DNA from: Microbacterium sp.
Lineage (GTDB): Bacteria > Actinomycetota > Actinomycetes > Actinomycetales > Microbacteriaceae
Length of the DNA stretch: 64,000 nt
Assembly (NCBI RefSeq): GCF_031180975.1
Contig: NZ_JAPSLI010000001.1
Span: 177,521 to 241,520 of the forward strand
Direction of reading: 5' to 3'
Shown here piece after piece: positions 57,198 through 64,000 of the stretch (within the stretch, counting starts at the first letter, position 1; every line of letters begins with the position of its first letter). The notes beneath the pieces are model-generated. The model was not told the origin of the DNA, did not search any database, and saw only the letters and a list, made by a program, of their open reading frames with translations. Position numbers and translations under genes: made by a program.

Positions 57198-58679
57198 ATG
57201 AAGACTGCCCCGGCGCACGCCACCAACCGACGCACGCCCGACCGCGAACCGGCCGGCGCACTCGACCGCTTCTTCGAGATCAGCAAGCGCGGCTCCACCG
57301 TCGGCGCCGAGATCCGCGGCGGGCTGGTCACGTTCGTGACGATGGCGTACATCGTCATCCTGAACCCGATCATCCTGTCCGGCAAGGAGGACGTCGCCGG
57401 CAACGCCCTGGCGTTCGGTGCGGTGGGCGCGGCGACCGCGCTGACCGCCGGTGTGATGACCATCGTGTTCGGCCTCATCACCCGTCTGCCGTTCGGTTTC
57501 GCCGCGGGCCTGGGAATCAACGCATTCCTGGCGTTCAGCGTCATCGGGCAGGTCACCTGGCCCGAGGCGATGGCGCTGGTGATGATCAACGGCGCGATCA
57601 TCGTGCTGCTGGCGGCCACCGGCCTGCGGAAGCTGATCTTCGACGCCGTGCCGTTCCAGCTGAAGATGGCGATCACTGTCGGCATCGGCCTGTTCATCGC
57701 CTTCATCGGGTTCGTGAACTCGGGCTTCGTCACCACCACCGGCAGCCCGTCGCCGCCGGTCGGCCTCGGTGTCAACGGCTCCGTCGCCACCGTTCCGAGC
57801 CTGCTCTTCGTGGTGACGCTGATCATCACCGGCATCCTCGTCGCGCTCAAGATCAAGGGCGGGATGCTGATCGGCCTGGTGTCCGGCACCGTGCTGGCGG
57901 TCGTCGTCGAGGCCGTCTGGCACATCGGGCCGAAGACCGGTGCGGACGGCGAGGTCGCCAACCCGGGCGGCTGGGGCCTGACCGTGCCGGCGCTGCAGGG
58001 TTCGCCGGTCAGCGTGCCGGATCTGAGCCTGATCGGCGCCGTCGACTTCGGTTTCGATCTCGGCCGGGTCGGTGTGGTGACGCTCATCATGATCGTCTTC
58101 ACCCTGCTTTTCACGAACTTCTTCGACGCCATGGGCACGATGACCGGCCTGGCCAAGGAGGCCGAGCTCGCCGACGCCAAGGGCGACTTCCCGCGCATCA
58201 AGTCCGCGCTGGTGGTCGAGGGCGTCGGCGCCATCGCCGGTGGTGCCACCTCGTCGTCGTCCAGCACCGTGTTCATCGAGTCCGGTGCCGGCATCGGCGA
58301 GGGTGCCCGCACGGGCCTGGCGAACGTGGTCACCGGCCTGGTGTTCCTGGCGGCGATGTTCCTCACGCCGCTCACCTCGATCGTTCCCACCGAGATCGCC
58401 GCCGCCGCGCTGATCATCGTCGGCGCGATGATGATGGCGCAGATCCGGCACATCGACTTCGCCGACTTCCGGGTGCTGCTGCCGGTGTTCCTCACCGTCA
58501 CGGTGATGCCGCTCACCTACTCGATCGCGAACGGCATCGGCGCGGGCTTCGTGAGCTGGGTGCTCATCCACGCGTTCTCGGGGCGTGCGAAGTCGGTCAG
58601 TCCGCTGCTGTGGGTGGTGGGCGCCGGCTTCCTGATCTTCTTCGCCCGCGGCCCGATCGAAGCGCTGCTGGGCGCCTGA
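57198..58679 (+). CDS. NCS2/AzgA-type purine permease
   Basis: A 493-residue membrane protein with about 12-14 helices. LVTFVTMAYIVILNP near the N-terminus, TNFFDAMGTMTGLA and the loop GGATSSSSSTVFIESGAGIGEGARTGL mark the AzgA-like branch, which takes up adenine, guanine or hypoxanthine with protons. GGAGG lies nine bases before the ATG. It is divergent from the DUF6350-purN-purH genes, so purine uptake and synthesis are side by side. Confidence 0.9.
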   Translation: MKTAPAHATNRRTPDREPAGALDRFFEISKRGSTVGAEIRGGLVTFVTMAYIVILNPIILSGKEDVAGNALAFGAVGAATALTAGVMTIVFGLITRLPFGFAAGLGINAFLAFSVIGQVTWPEAMALVMINGAIIVLLAATGLRKLIFDAVPFQLKMAITVGIGLFIAFIGFVNSGFVTTTGSPSPPVGLGVNGSVATVPSLLFVVTLIITGILVALKIKGGMLIGLVSGTVLAVVVEAVWHIGPKTGADGEVANPGGWGLTVPALQGSPVSVPDLSLIGAVDFGFDLGRVGVVTLIMIVFTLLFTNFFDAMGTMTGLAKEAELADAKGDFPRIKSALVVEGVGAIAGGATSSSSSTVFIESGAGIGEGARTGLANVVTGLVFLAAMFLTPLTSIVPTEIAAAALIIVGAMMMAQIRHIDFADFRVLLPVFLTVTVMPLTYSIANGIGAGFVSWVLIHAFSGRAKSVSPLLWVVGAGFLIFFARGPIEALLGA

Positions 58680-58721
58680 CGACCGCGCCGCGTGCGACGG
58701 GCGCCGTTCGACGGCGTGCGC

Positions 58722-59132
58722 TCACTCCGTTGCCGCGTACGCGGCGGCGAAGGCGGGCGATGGCTCGATCGGTTCGATCACGTCGACGAGCACACCGCCA
58801 GGCGCCTCGATGATGAAGTGCCGCTGACCGAATTCCTCATCACGCAGGCTGAGCCTCTCCGGCAGGCCGAGGGTTCCCACGAGCCTGCGGTGCTCAGCGG
58901 CGGCGTCGGTGACCTCGAGGTTCAGCAGCAGGCCGGCCACGGCCTGCCGGAAACCGGCCGGAATGGTCTCGTGCGCATGGTGCAAGATGGCGAGCTCCCC
59001 GGCATCCGACGCGAGGCTGACGTACCACTCGCTCTCGAAGGCGCTGCGGAACCCGAGGTGATCGCGGTAGAACGCTGCCGAGGCCGCGACGTCCTCGACC
59101 ATGACCACGGGATAGAGGCTGGTGACCGGCAT
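58722..59132 (-). CDS. VOC-fold protein (glyoxalase/bleomycin resistance family)
   Basis: A 136-residue protein with the two-module VOC fold: [20 protein letters not shown] opens the first half, and [15 protein letters not shown] closes the second. Reaction unknown; family members bind metal or small ligands. AAGGAGGG precedes the ATG. It faces a TetR gene across 83 bases containing two palindromes. Confidence 0.85.
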   Translation of the reverse strand: MPVTSLYPVVMVEDVAASAAFYRDHLGFRSAFESEWYVSLASDAGELAILHHAHETIPAGFRQAVAGLLLNLEVTDAAAEHRRLVGTLGLPERLSLRDEEFGQRHFIIEAPGGVLVDVIEPIEPSPAFAAAYAATE

Positions 59133-59144
59133 CCGGCCCTCCTT

Positions 59145-59163
59145 TACGTACAGGCTGTATGTA
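59145..59163. promoter_or_regulatory. TetR operator-like palindrome 1
   Basis: TACGTACAG and CTGTATGTA flank one central base; 8 of 9 pairs match. It lies 13 bases before the VOC start, next to its ribosome site, where a bound repressor would block expression. Confidence 0.55.
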
Positions 59164-59179
59164 TCTCTTCCGGCTAGGA

Positions 59180-59198
59180 TACATGCACAACGTACGTA
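59180..59198. promoter_or_regulatory. TetR operator-like palindrome 2
   Basis: TACATGCAC and ACGTACGTA flank one base. The symmetry is weaker than in the first site, but the outer TAC/GTA and the TACGTA word recur. It is 18 bases before the TetR start, fitting autorepression. Confidence 0.4.
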
Positions 59199-59215
59199 TG
59201 TGAAGAGGAGACGGG

Positions 59216-59803
59216 ATGCCGCGAGCCAGCGCCGCTGACGCCGCGATGACCGCAGAACGGATCCTGCGGTCAGCGCTCACCCGATTCTCGGAGCACGGGT
59301 TTGCGGGGACCTCCGTCGATGACGTCGCCGCCGATGCGGCGGTGACGCGCGGTGCCGTCTACCATCACTATCGGTCCAAGACCGGCCTGTTCCTCGCCGT
59401 CGTCTCGCGGATGCAGCAGGACGTGGCGCACGCGGTGGTCGCGGCGGTGCGCGACCCGGACCCGGTGGCGGCGTTGCGTGCCGGCAGTCACGCGTTCCTG
59501 GATGCCATCACCGAGGCCGGTCGCGCCAGGGTGCTGCTGATCGACGGGCCTGCCGCGCTGGGGTGGTCGGCGTGGCGACGTGCCGATGCGGAGGCCTCGG
59601 CGGTGCACCTGCGTGAGGCGCTCGTGGACGTCGGCGTCCCCACCGACGCCGTGGACGCCACGACAGCCCTGCTGTCGGGCGCGATGAACGAAGCGGCCCT
59701 CTGGCTGGTGGAGAGCGGTGCGGACGCCACGAGCCGGCGGTCCGTGCACGACGCGCTCGACGGAATGCTCGTCGCGGTCGCCGCTTCCTCACACCGCACA
59801 TGA
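59216..59803 (+). CDS. TetR-family regulator
   Basis: A 195-residue regulator. The helix-turn-helix is near residues 10-57 ([24 protein letters not shown], then [21 protein letters not shown]). A C-terminal ligand/dimer domain follows. GAGGAG lies seven bases before the ATG. The gene is divergent from the VOC protein gene with shared operator-like palindromes, so it probably represses both. Confidence 0.9.
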   Translation: MPRASAADAAMTAERILRSALTRFSEHGFAGTSVDDVAADAAVTRGAVYHHYRSKTGLFLAVVSRMQQDVAHAVVAAVRDPDPVAALRAGSHAFLDAITEAGRARVLLIDGPAALGWSAWRRADAEASAVHLREALVDVGVPTDAVDATTALLSGAMNEAALWLVESGADATSRRSVHDALDGMLVAVAASSHRT

Positions 59804-59835
59804 CGAAGGCCCTGGGGTGGAACCCAGGGCCTTCG
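59804..59835. terminator. Hairpin between tetR and sucD
   Basis: CGAAGGCCCTGGG (59804-59816) and its exact complement at 59823-59835 form a 13-bp stem with a six-base loop. It lies between two converging genes, directly past the tetR stop and 17 bases past the sucD stop. Confidence 0.85.
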
Positions 59836-59852
59836 CGTTCGAGTCTAGCGCG

Positions 59853-60755
59853 TCAGAGCGACTCGACGATCTCGCGCATCAGGTCGGCGGTCTCGGACGG
59901 GGTCTTGCCGACCTTGACACCGGCGGCCTCCAGTGCCTCCTTCTTCGCCTGCGCGGTGCCGGCGGAGCCGGACACGATCGCACCGGCGTGGCCCATCGTC
60001 TTGCCCTCCGGCGCGGTGAAGCCCGCCACGTAGCCGACGACCGGCTTGGTCACGTTCGCCTTGATGTACTCGGCCGCGCGCTCCTCGGCGTCGCCACCGA
60101 TCTCGCCGATCATCACGATCGCCTTCGTCTCGGGGTCCGCCTCGAAGGCGGCGAGCGCGTCGATGTGCGTGGTGCCGATGACCGGGTCGCCGCCGATGCC
60201 GATGGCGGTCGAGAAGCCCAGGTCGCGCAGTTCGTACATCATCTGGTAGGTCAGCGTGCCCGACTTCGACACCAGGCCGATCGGGCCTTTGCCGGTGATG
60301 TTCGCCGGGGTGATGCCGGCGAGCGCCTCACCGGGGGTGATGATGCCGGGGCAGTTCGGGCCGATGATGCGGGTCTTGTTGCCCTTCGACTTCGCGTACG
60401 CCCACGCCTCGGCGCTGTCGCCGACCGGGATGCCCTCGGTGATGACGACCAGCAGCGGGATCTCGGCGTCGATGGCCTCGATCATCGCGTCCTTGGCGAA
60501 CTTCGGCGGCACGAAGGCGACCGACACATCAGCGCCGGTCTTCTCGATGGCTTCGGCGACCGTGCCGAACACGGGCAGGTCGACCTCGCCCTCGTGCGGC
60601 TTCTCGTGCGTGACGGTGGTGCCGGCCTTGCGGGCGTTCACGCCGCCGACGATGTTCGTGCCGGCCTTCAGCATGAGCGCGGTGTGCTTGGTGCCCTCGC
60701 CGCCGGTGATGCCCTGGACGATGACCTTGGAGTCCTTGTTGAGGTAGATCGACAT
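59853..60755 (-). CDS. sucD: Succinyl-CoA synthetase, alpha subunit
   Basis: A 300-residue subunit. It has a CoA-binding Rossmann domain ([15 protein letters not shown]) and the phosphorylated His in [24 protein letters not shown] and [12 protein letters not shown] are conserved. The enzyme interconverts succinyl-CoA and succinate with ATP or GTP in the TCA cycle. AAGGAC precedes the ATG. It follows sucC by 43 bases. Confidence 0.96.
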   Translation of the reverse strand: MSIYLNKDSKVIVQGITGGEGTKHTALMLKAGTNIVGGVNARKAGTTVTHEKPHEGEVDLPVFGTVAEAIEKTGADVSVAFVPPKFAKDAMIEAIDAEIPLLVVITEGIPVGDSAEAWAYAKSKGNKTRIIGPNCPGIITPGEALAGITPANITGKGPIGLVSKSGTLTYQMMYELRDLGFSTAIGIGGDPVIGTTHIDALAAFEADPETKAIVMIGEIGGDAEERAAEYIKANVTKPVVGYVAGFTAPEGKTMGHAGAIVSGSAGTAQAKKEALEAAGVKVGKTPSETADLMREIVESL

Positions 60756-60779
60756 TTCTTCAGTCCTTAAAGATTGGGT

Positions 60780-60798
60780 CCCTGAGCCTGTCGAAGGG
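60780..60798. repeat. Short dispersed-type repeat between sucC and sucD
   Basis: CCCTGAGCCTGTCGAAGGG ends just before the sucC stop. On the other strand it reads CCCTTCGACAGGCTCAGGG, a word known as an intergenic repeat in many GC-rich bacteria. CCCT/AGGG gives it a small hairpin. Confidence 0.5.
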
Positions 60799-61965
60799 TC
60801 AGGCGTTCGCCAGCTCGGCCGCCTTGTCGGCACCCTCGTCCATGGTGGCGGCGAGCGTGACGAGCGGGTGGTTGGCCTCGGCCAGGATCGCGCGGCCCTC
60901 CTCGACCTGGTTGCCGTCCAGCCGCACGACGAGCGGCTTGGTGGCCGAGTCGCCCAGGATCTCGAGAGCCTTGACGATGCCCTCGGCGACCGCGACGCAG
61001 GAGGTGATGCCGCCGAACACGTTCACGAAGACGCTCTTGACCTGCTCGTCGCCGAGGATCACGTCGAGGCCGCTCGCCATGACCTGGGCGTTCGCGCCGC
61101 CGCCGATGTCGAGGAAGTTCGCCGGCTTGACGCCGCCGTGGTTCTCGCCGGCGTAGGCGACCACGTCGAGCGTGGACATGACGAGTCCAGCGCCGTTGCC
61201 GATGATGCCGACCTGTCCGTCGAGCTTGACGTAGTTGAGCCCCGCGGCCTTGGCCTTCGCCTCCAGCGGGTCGGTGGCGGCCTTGTCCTCGAGCTCCTCG
61301 TGCTCGGGGTGGCGTACCTCGCTGCCGTTGTCGTCGAGGGTGACCTTGCCGTCGAGGGCGATGATCTCGCCGTCCTCGGTGCGCACCAGCGGGTTGACCT
61401 CGACGAGGGTGGCGTCCTCACCCTTGTACACCTCGTACAGCTTCACGAACACGTCCGAGACCTTCTCGACGAGGTCCTCGGGGAAGTTCGCGGCCTTGGC
61501 GATCTCGACGGCCTTGGCCTTGTCGATGCCGGTGAGCGGGTCGACCTCGATACGGGCAAGGGCCTCGGGCTTCTCGACGGCGAGCTGCTCGATCTCCATG
61601 CCGCCCTCGACCGAGCACAGGCTCAGGTACGAACGGTTGGCGCGGTCGAGCAGCACCGAGAAGTAGTACTCCTCGGCGATGCGAGCACCGGCCGCGACCA
61701 TGACCCGCTGCACGACGTGGCCCTTGATGTCGAGGCCGAGGATGGCCTTGGCCGCCTCGTACGCCTCGTCGGGGTTCTTGGCGACCTTGACGCCGCCTGC
61801 CTTGCCGCGTCCGCCGGTCTTGACCTGCGCCTTGACGACGACCACGCCACCCAGCTTCTCAGCCGCTGCCTTCACCTCCTCGGGGGTGTCGGCGACGATG
61901 CCGGCGAGAACCGGCACTCCGTAGGATTCGAAAAGGTCTCGTGCCTGGTACTCGTAGAGATCCAC
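60799..61965 (-). CDS. sucC: Succinyl-CoA synthetase, beta subunit
   Basis: A 388-residue subunit, the same length as E. coli SucC. An ATP-grasp domain begins [17 protein letters not shown], with [16 protein letters not shown] and VEVNPLV, and ends in a CoA-ligase domain with [10 protein letters not shown] and VFGGITSC. The start is GTG at 61965, seven bases after AAGGAC. With sucD it gives substrate-level phosphorylation in the TCA cycle. Confidence 0.96.
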   Translation of the reverse strand: MDLYEYQARDLFESYGVPVLAGIVADTPEEVKAAAEKLGGVVVVKAQVKTGGRGKAGGVKVAKNPDEAYEAAKAILGLDIKGHVVQRVMVAAGARIAEEYYFSVLLDRANRSYLSLCSVEGGMEIEQLAVEKPEALARIEVDPLTGIDKAKAVEIAKAANFPEDLVEKVSDVFVKLYEVYKGEDATLVEVNPLVRTEDGEIIALDGKVTLDDNGSEVRHPEHEELEDKAATDPLEAKAKAAGLNYVKLDGQVGIIGNGAGLVMSTLDVVAYAGENHGGVKPANFLDIGGGANAQVMASGLDVILGDEQVKSVFVNVFGGITSCVAVAEGIVKALEILGDSATKPLVVRLDGNQVEEGRAILAEANHPLVTLAATMDEGADKAAELANA

Positions 61966-62169
61966 AGTGCAGTCCTTCGCTGGTTGCGGCGGATGGGACG
62001 CGACAGTTCTGTCGGGTGTGTCGACCTGAGTCGACCCGATTCCACAGCCTACTACCGCGGATCCCCCCTCCCCGTACGCGGTTTCGCGGGCGGTGCATGG
62101 CGAATGGCATCCCGTCACGCGCCGTCAGGGGCCGTGTCCAGCCGATCGCCCGGCGATAGGCTCGCCGGT

Positions 62170-62841
62170 ATGACCGAGCATGCCGAGGTGTCGCCCACGC
62201 GCACCGCTGTCGTCGCCGCAGCGCTCGAACTGTTCGCGCGTCAGGGGTTCGACGCGACGTCGGTGGAGCAGATCGCCCGCGCCGCCGGCGTCTCCCGCTC
62301 CACGTTCTTCCGGCAGTTCGGCGGCAAGGAGGATGTGGTCTTCGCCGACCACGAGGGGCTCATCGCCGAGCTGCGCGCGTTCCTCTCCGAGCCGCACGAC
62401 GACCCGTGGGAGGCGGTGTGCGCGGCATCCGAGCGGGTCTTCTCGCACTTCGCCCGCGATCCCGAACTGGCCCGGCGCCGGTACGAGATCGTCCGAGGCG
62501 TGCCCGGTCTGCGCGACCGGGAGATCGTGACGGTGTTCCGCTACGAGCGTCTGTTCGACGAGTACCTGCGCGAGTCGCTCCCTGGTCTCGCCCCCATCGA
62601 CGCCGTGGGCTTCTCGGCGCTGGTGACGGCCGTCCACAACCACGTGCTGCGGCAGCTGCTGCGCGGCGAGAAGGTGCCGGTTGCGACGCTGCGCCGCGCA
62701 CTCGACGACGTCCGGCGGCGGTACGGCGTCCTGCCCGGCGAGCCCGAGCCGCAGCCCGACGACGTCGTCGTCGCGGTGTTCCCGCGCGTCATGCCGATCG
62801 CCGAGATGTCCCGCCGGGTGCAGGCCAAGCTGTCCGACTGA
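62170..62841 (+). CDS. TetR-family regulator (fatty acid or acyl-CoA metabolism likely)
   Basis: A 223-residue regulator. The helix-turn-helix is at about residues 10-57 (ALELFARQGFDATSVEQIARAAGVSRSTFFRQF is its core), followed by a helical effector domain. It lies 81 bases before an acyl-CoA dehydrogenase gene on the same strand and is divergent from sucC. A role in controlling the dehydrogenase is likely from position only. Confidence 0.88.
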   Translation: MTEHAEVSPTRTAVVAAALELFARQGFDATSVEQIARAAGVSRSTFFRQFGGKEDVVFADHEGLIAELRAFLSEPHDDPWEAVCAASERVFSHFARDPELARRRYEIVRGVPGLRDREIVTVFRYERLFDEYLRESLPGLAPIDAVGFSALVTAVHNHVLRQLLRGEKVPVATLRRALDDVRRRYGVLPGEPEPQPDDVVVAVFPRVMPIAEMSRRVQAKLSD

Positions 62842-62922
62842 CCCGCACCGGCCCGAGGGTTCGTGAGACTCCGTTTCGGTTAGGCTGACACTCAGTACCT
62901 ATCGAGTCCGCGAAGGAGCGCC

Positions 62923-64000
62923 ATGACCGCCGACCCCGTCTTCCCCGGTGAGAGCGTCGACCGCTACGACATCCGCTCGCGCCTGGACACCGACTACTAC
63001 GCCGTCTTCGCCGACATCCCCGACGCCGACCGGGCGGTCTGGGAGCGCGCCAGGGAGTACGTCGACGAGGTCGCGCCGATGATGACCGCCGCCTGGGACC
63101 GGGCGGAGTACCCTCTCCAGGCGGCGCGCCGACTCGGCGAGTACGACCTCATCGTGGACGGCATCGAGCACCCGGCCCTGACCCGCATGTCGCCTTTGGC
63201 TGCCGGACTCGTCAACATGGAGATCTCTCGCGGTGACGGCTCGCTGGGGACGATCGTCGCCGTCCAGGGCGGGCTGGCACTGCGCACCCTCGCGCTGTTC
63301 GGCAGCGCGCAGCAGCAGGAGCGCTGGCTGAAGCCGGTGGCGGATGCCAGTGTGCTGGCCGCCTTCGCCCTCACCGAGCCCGACCACGGGTCCGACTCGG
63401 TCTCACTGGAGACCACCGCCCGGCGGGTGCGGACGGACGGGTCGGATGCTTTCGAGTGGGTGATCCGCGGGTCGAAGAAGTGGATCGGCAACGGTGCGTC
63501 CGGTGGGATCACCCTGGTCTGGGCGCGGATCGACGACGAGGGCGCCGACGACCACGACGGGGTGCGGTGCTTCATCGTGCCGCAGGACTCCCCCGGCTAT
63601 CAGGGCACGGTCATCGAAGGGAAGGCGTCGCTGCGCGGCATCCATCAGGCGCACATCCGTCTCGACGACGTCCGGCTGCCCGCCGACGCCGTGCTGCCGG
63701 GCACGCGCACCTTCAAGGACGCCTCGACGGTGCTGTACGCCACGCGGTCCGGGGTCGCCTGGTCAGCACTCGGGCACGCCACCGCCTGCTACGAGGCGGC
63801 GCTGTCGTACGCGATGCAGCGCATGCAGTTCGGCAGGCCCCTGGCGAAGTTCCAGATGGTCCAGGAACGGCTCACGCACATGCTCGAGGACCTCACCGCG
63901 ATGCAGCTGTACTGCCGCCGGCTGGCGGACCTCGAGCTGGCCGGCGCGCTGCGGCCGACGCAGGCGTCGCTGGCGAAGTTCCACAACACGCGCGCCGCGC
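62923..64000 (+). CDS. Acyl-CoA dehydrogenase, glutaryl-CoA dehydrogenase-like (runs off the window)
   Basis: The open frame starts at the ATG at 62923, nine bases after AAGGAG, and continues past the window end with 359 codons visible. It shows an N-terminal helical domain and the FAD motif AFALTEPDHGSDSVSLETTA. KKWIGNGASGG and MQFGRPLAKFQMVQERL, conserved in the glutaryl-CoA dehydrogenase branch, also appear. The catalytic Glu should lie beyond the end. It oxidises an acyl-CoA to the enoyl-CoA, passing electrons to ETF; glutaryl-CoA is a likely but unproven substrate. Confidence 0.88.
   Translation, partial: MTADPVFPGESVDRYDIRSRLDTDYYAVFADIPDADRAVWERAREYVDEVAPMMTAAWDRAEYPLQAARRLGEYDLIVDGIEHPALTRMSPLAAGLVNMEISRGDGSLGTIVAVQGGLALRTLALFGSAQQQERWLKPVADASVLAAFALTEPDHGSDSVSLETTARRVRTDGSDAFEWVIRGSKKWIGNGASGGITLVWARIDDEGADDHDGVRCFIVPQDSPGYQGTVIEGKASLRGIHQAHIRLDDVRLPADAVLPGTRTFKDASTVLYATRSGVAWSALGHATACYEAALSYAMQRMQFGRPLAKFQMVQERLTHMLEDLTAMQLYCRRLADLELAGALRPTQASLAKFHNTRAA

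Overview
The window is 64 kb of very GC-rich chromosomal DNA, densely coding on both strands, with about 55 genes and no rRNA, tRNA, transposase, integrase or CRISPR that I could see. Several things point to an actinobacterium of the Microbacteriaceae, probably Microbacterium or a close relative: monomeric NADP isocitrate dehydrogenase, a LigB-type ATP-dependent DNA ligase, a DUF6350 membrane protein beside purN-purH, many GTG starts with GTGA/ATGA overlaps, and constant use of the word GGCATCC/GGATGCC. The genus is an inference.

Layout. 1-4.1 kb: end of a DNA ligase, a phosphoribosyltransferase, a class II glutamine amidotransferase and an unassigned ThDP-dependent enzyme. 4.2-14.3 kb: an aromatic catabolic locus. 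A flavin monooxygenase and an MHS-type permease run leftward. A rightward operon encodes the homoprotocatechuate (3,4-dihydroxyphenylacetate) meta-cleavage pathway: an FAH-RraA fusion, a GntR regulator, HpaE-, HpaD-, HpaH- and HpaI-like enzymes. 14.4-29.2 kb: a peptide uptake and hydrolysis island. An eight-gene leftward operon holds Dpp/Opp-type ABC genes, an M20 peptidase, a DUF1177 protein and an AroM protein. Around it lie two IclR regulators, peptidase E, an OPT transporter, an M29-like aminopeptidase and a proline-iminopeptidase-like hydrolase. The components occur together but the substrate is unknown; this is the best candidate here for an undescribed system.

29.3-35.1 kb: an MFS exporter, a short-chain fatty acid transporter, a DUF6882-like protein, and glyA-folD preceded by a clear ZTP (pfl) riboswitch. 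35.2-43.7 kb: nagA, a membrane-anchored sigma factor fused to a zinc finger and an extracytoplasmic tail, a YrdB-like protein, an FAD-linked oxidase, a Nudix hydrolase, nagB and an L,D-transpeptidase. 43.7-53.5 kb: icd, an acetyltransferase, an unknown membrane protein, a heterodimeric ABC exporter with a possible leader peptide, ogt and ada-alkA. 53.6-64 kb: purH, purN, DUF6350, a purine permease, a VOC protein/TetR pair with two operator-like palindromes, sucCD, a second TetR regulator and the start of an acyl-CoA dehydrogenase.

Long perfect or near-perfect inverted repeats lie between several genes (4.1, 14.3, 33.6, 43.7 and 59.8 kb), mostly between convergent genes. A scattered repeat beginning CCTCCCGGTCGTTG appears once between genes and once inside the linker of the FAH-RraA fusion. 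All assignments come from reading the sequence; no database search was run.
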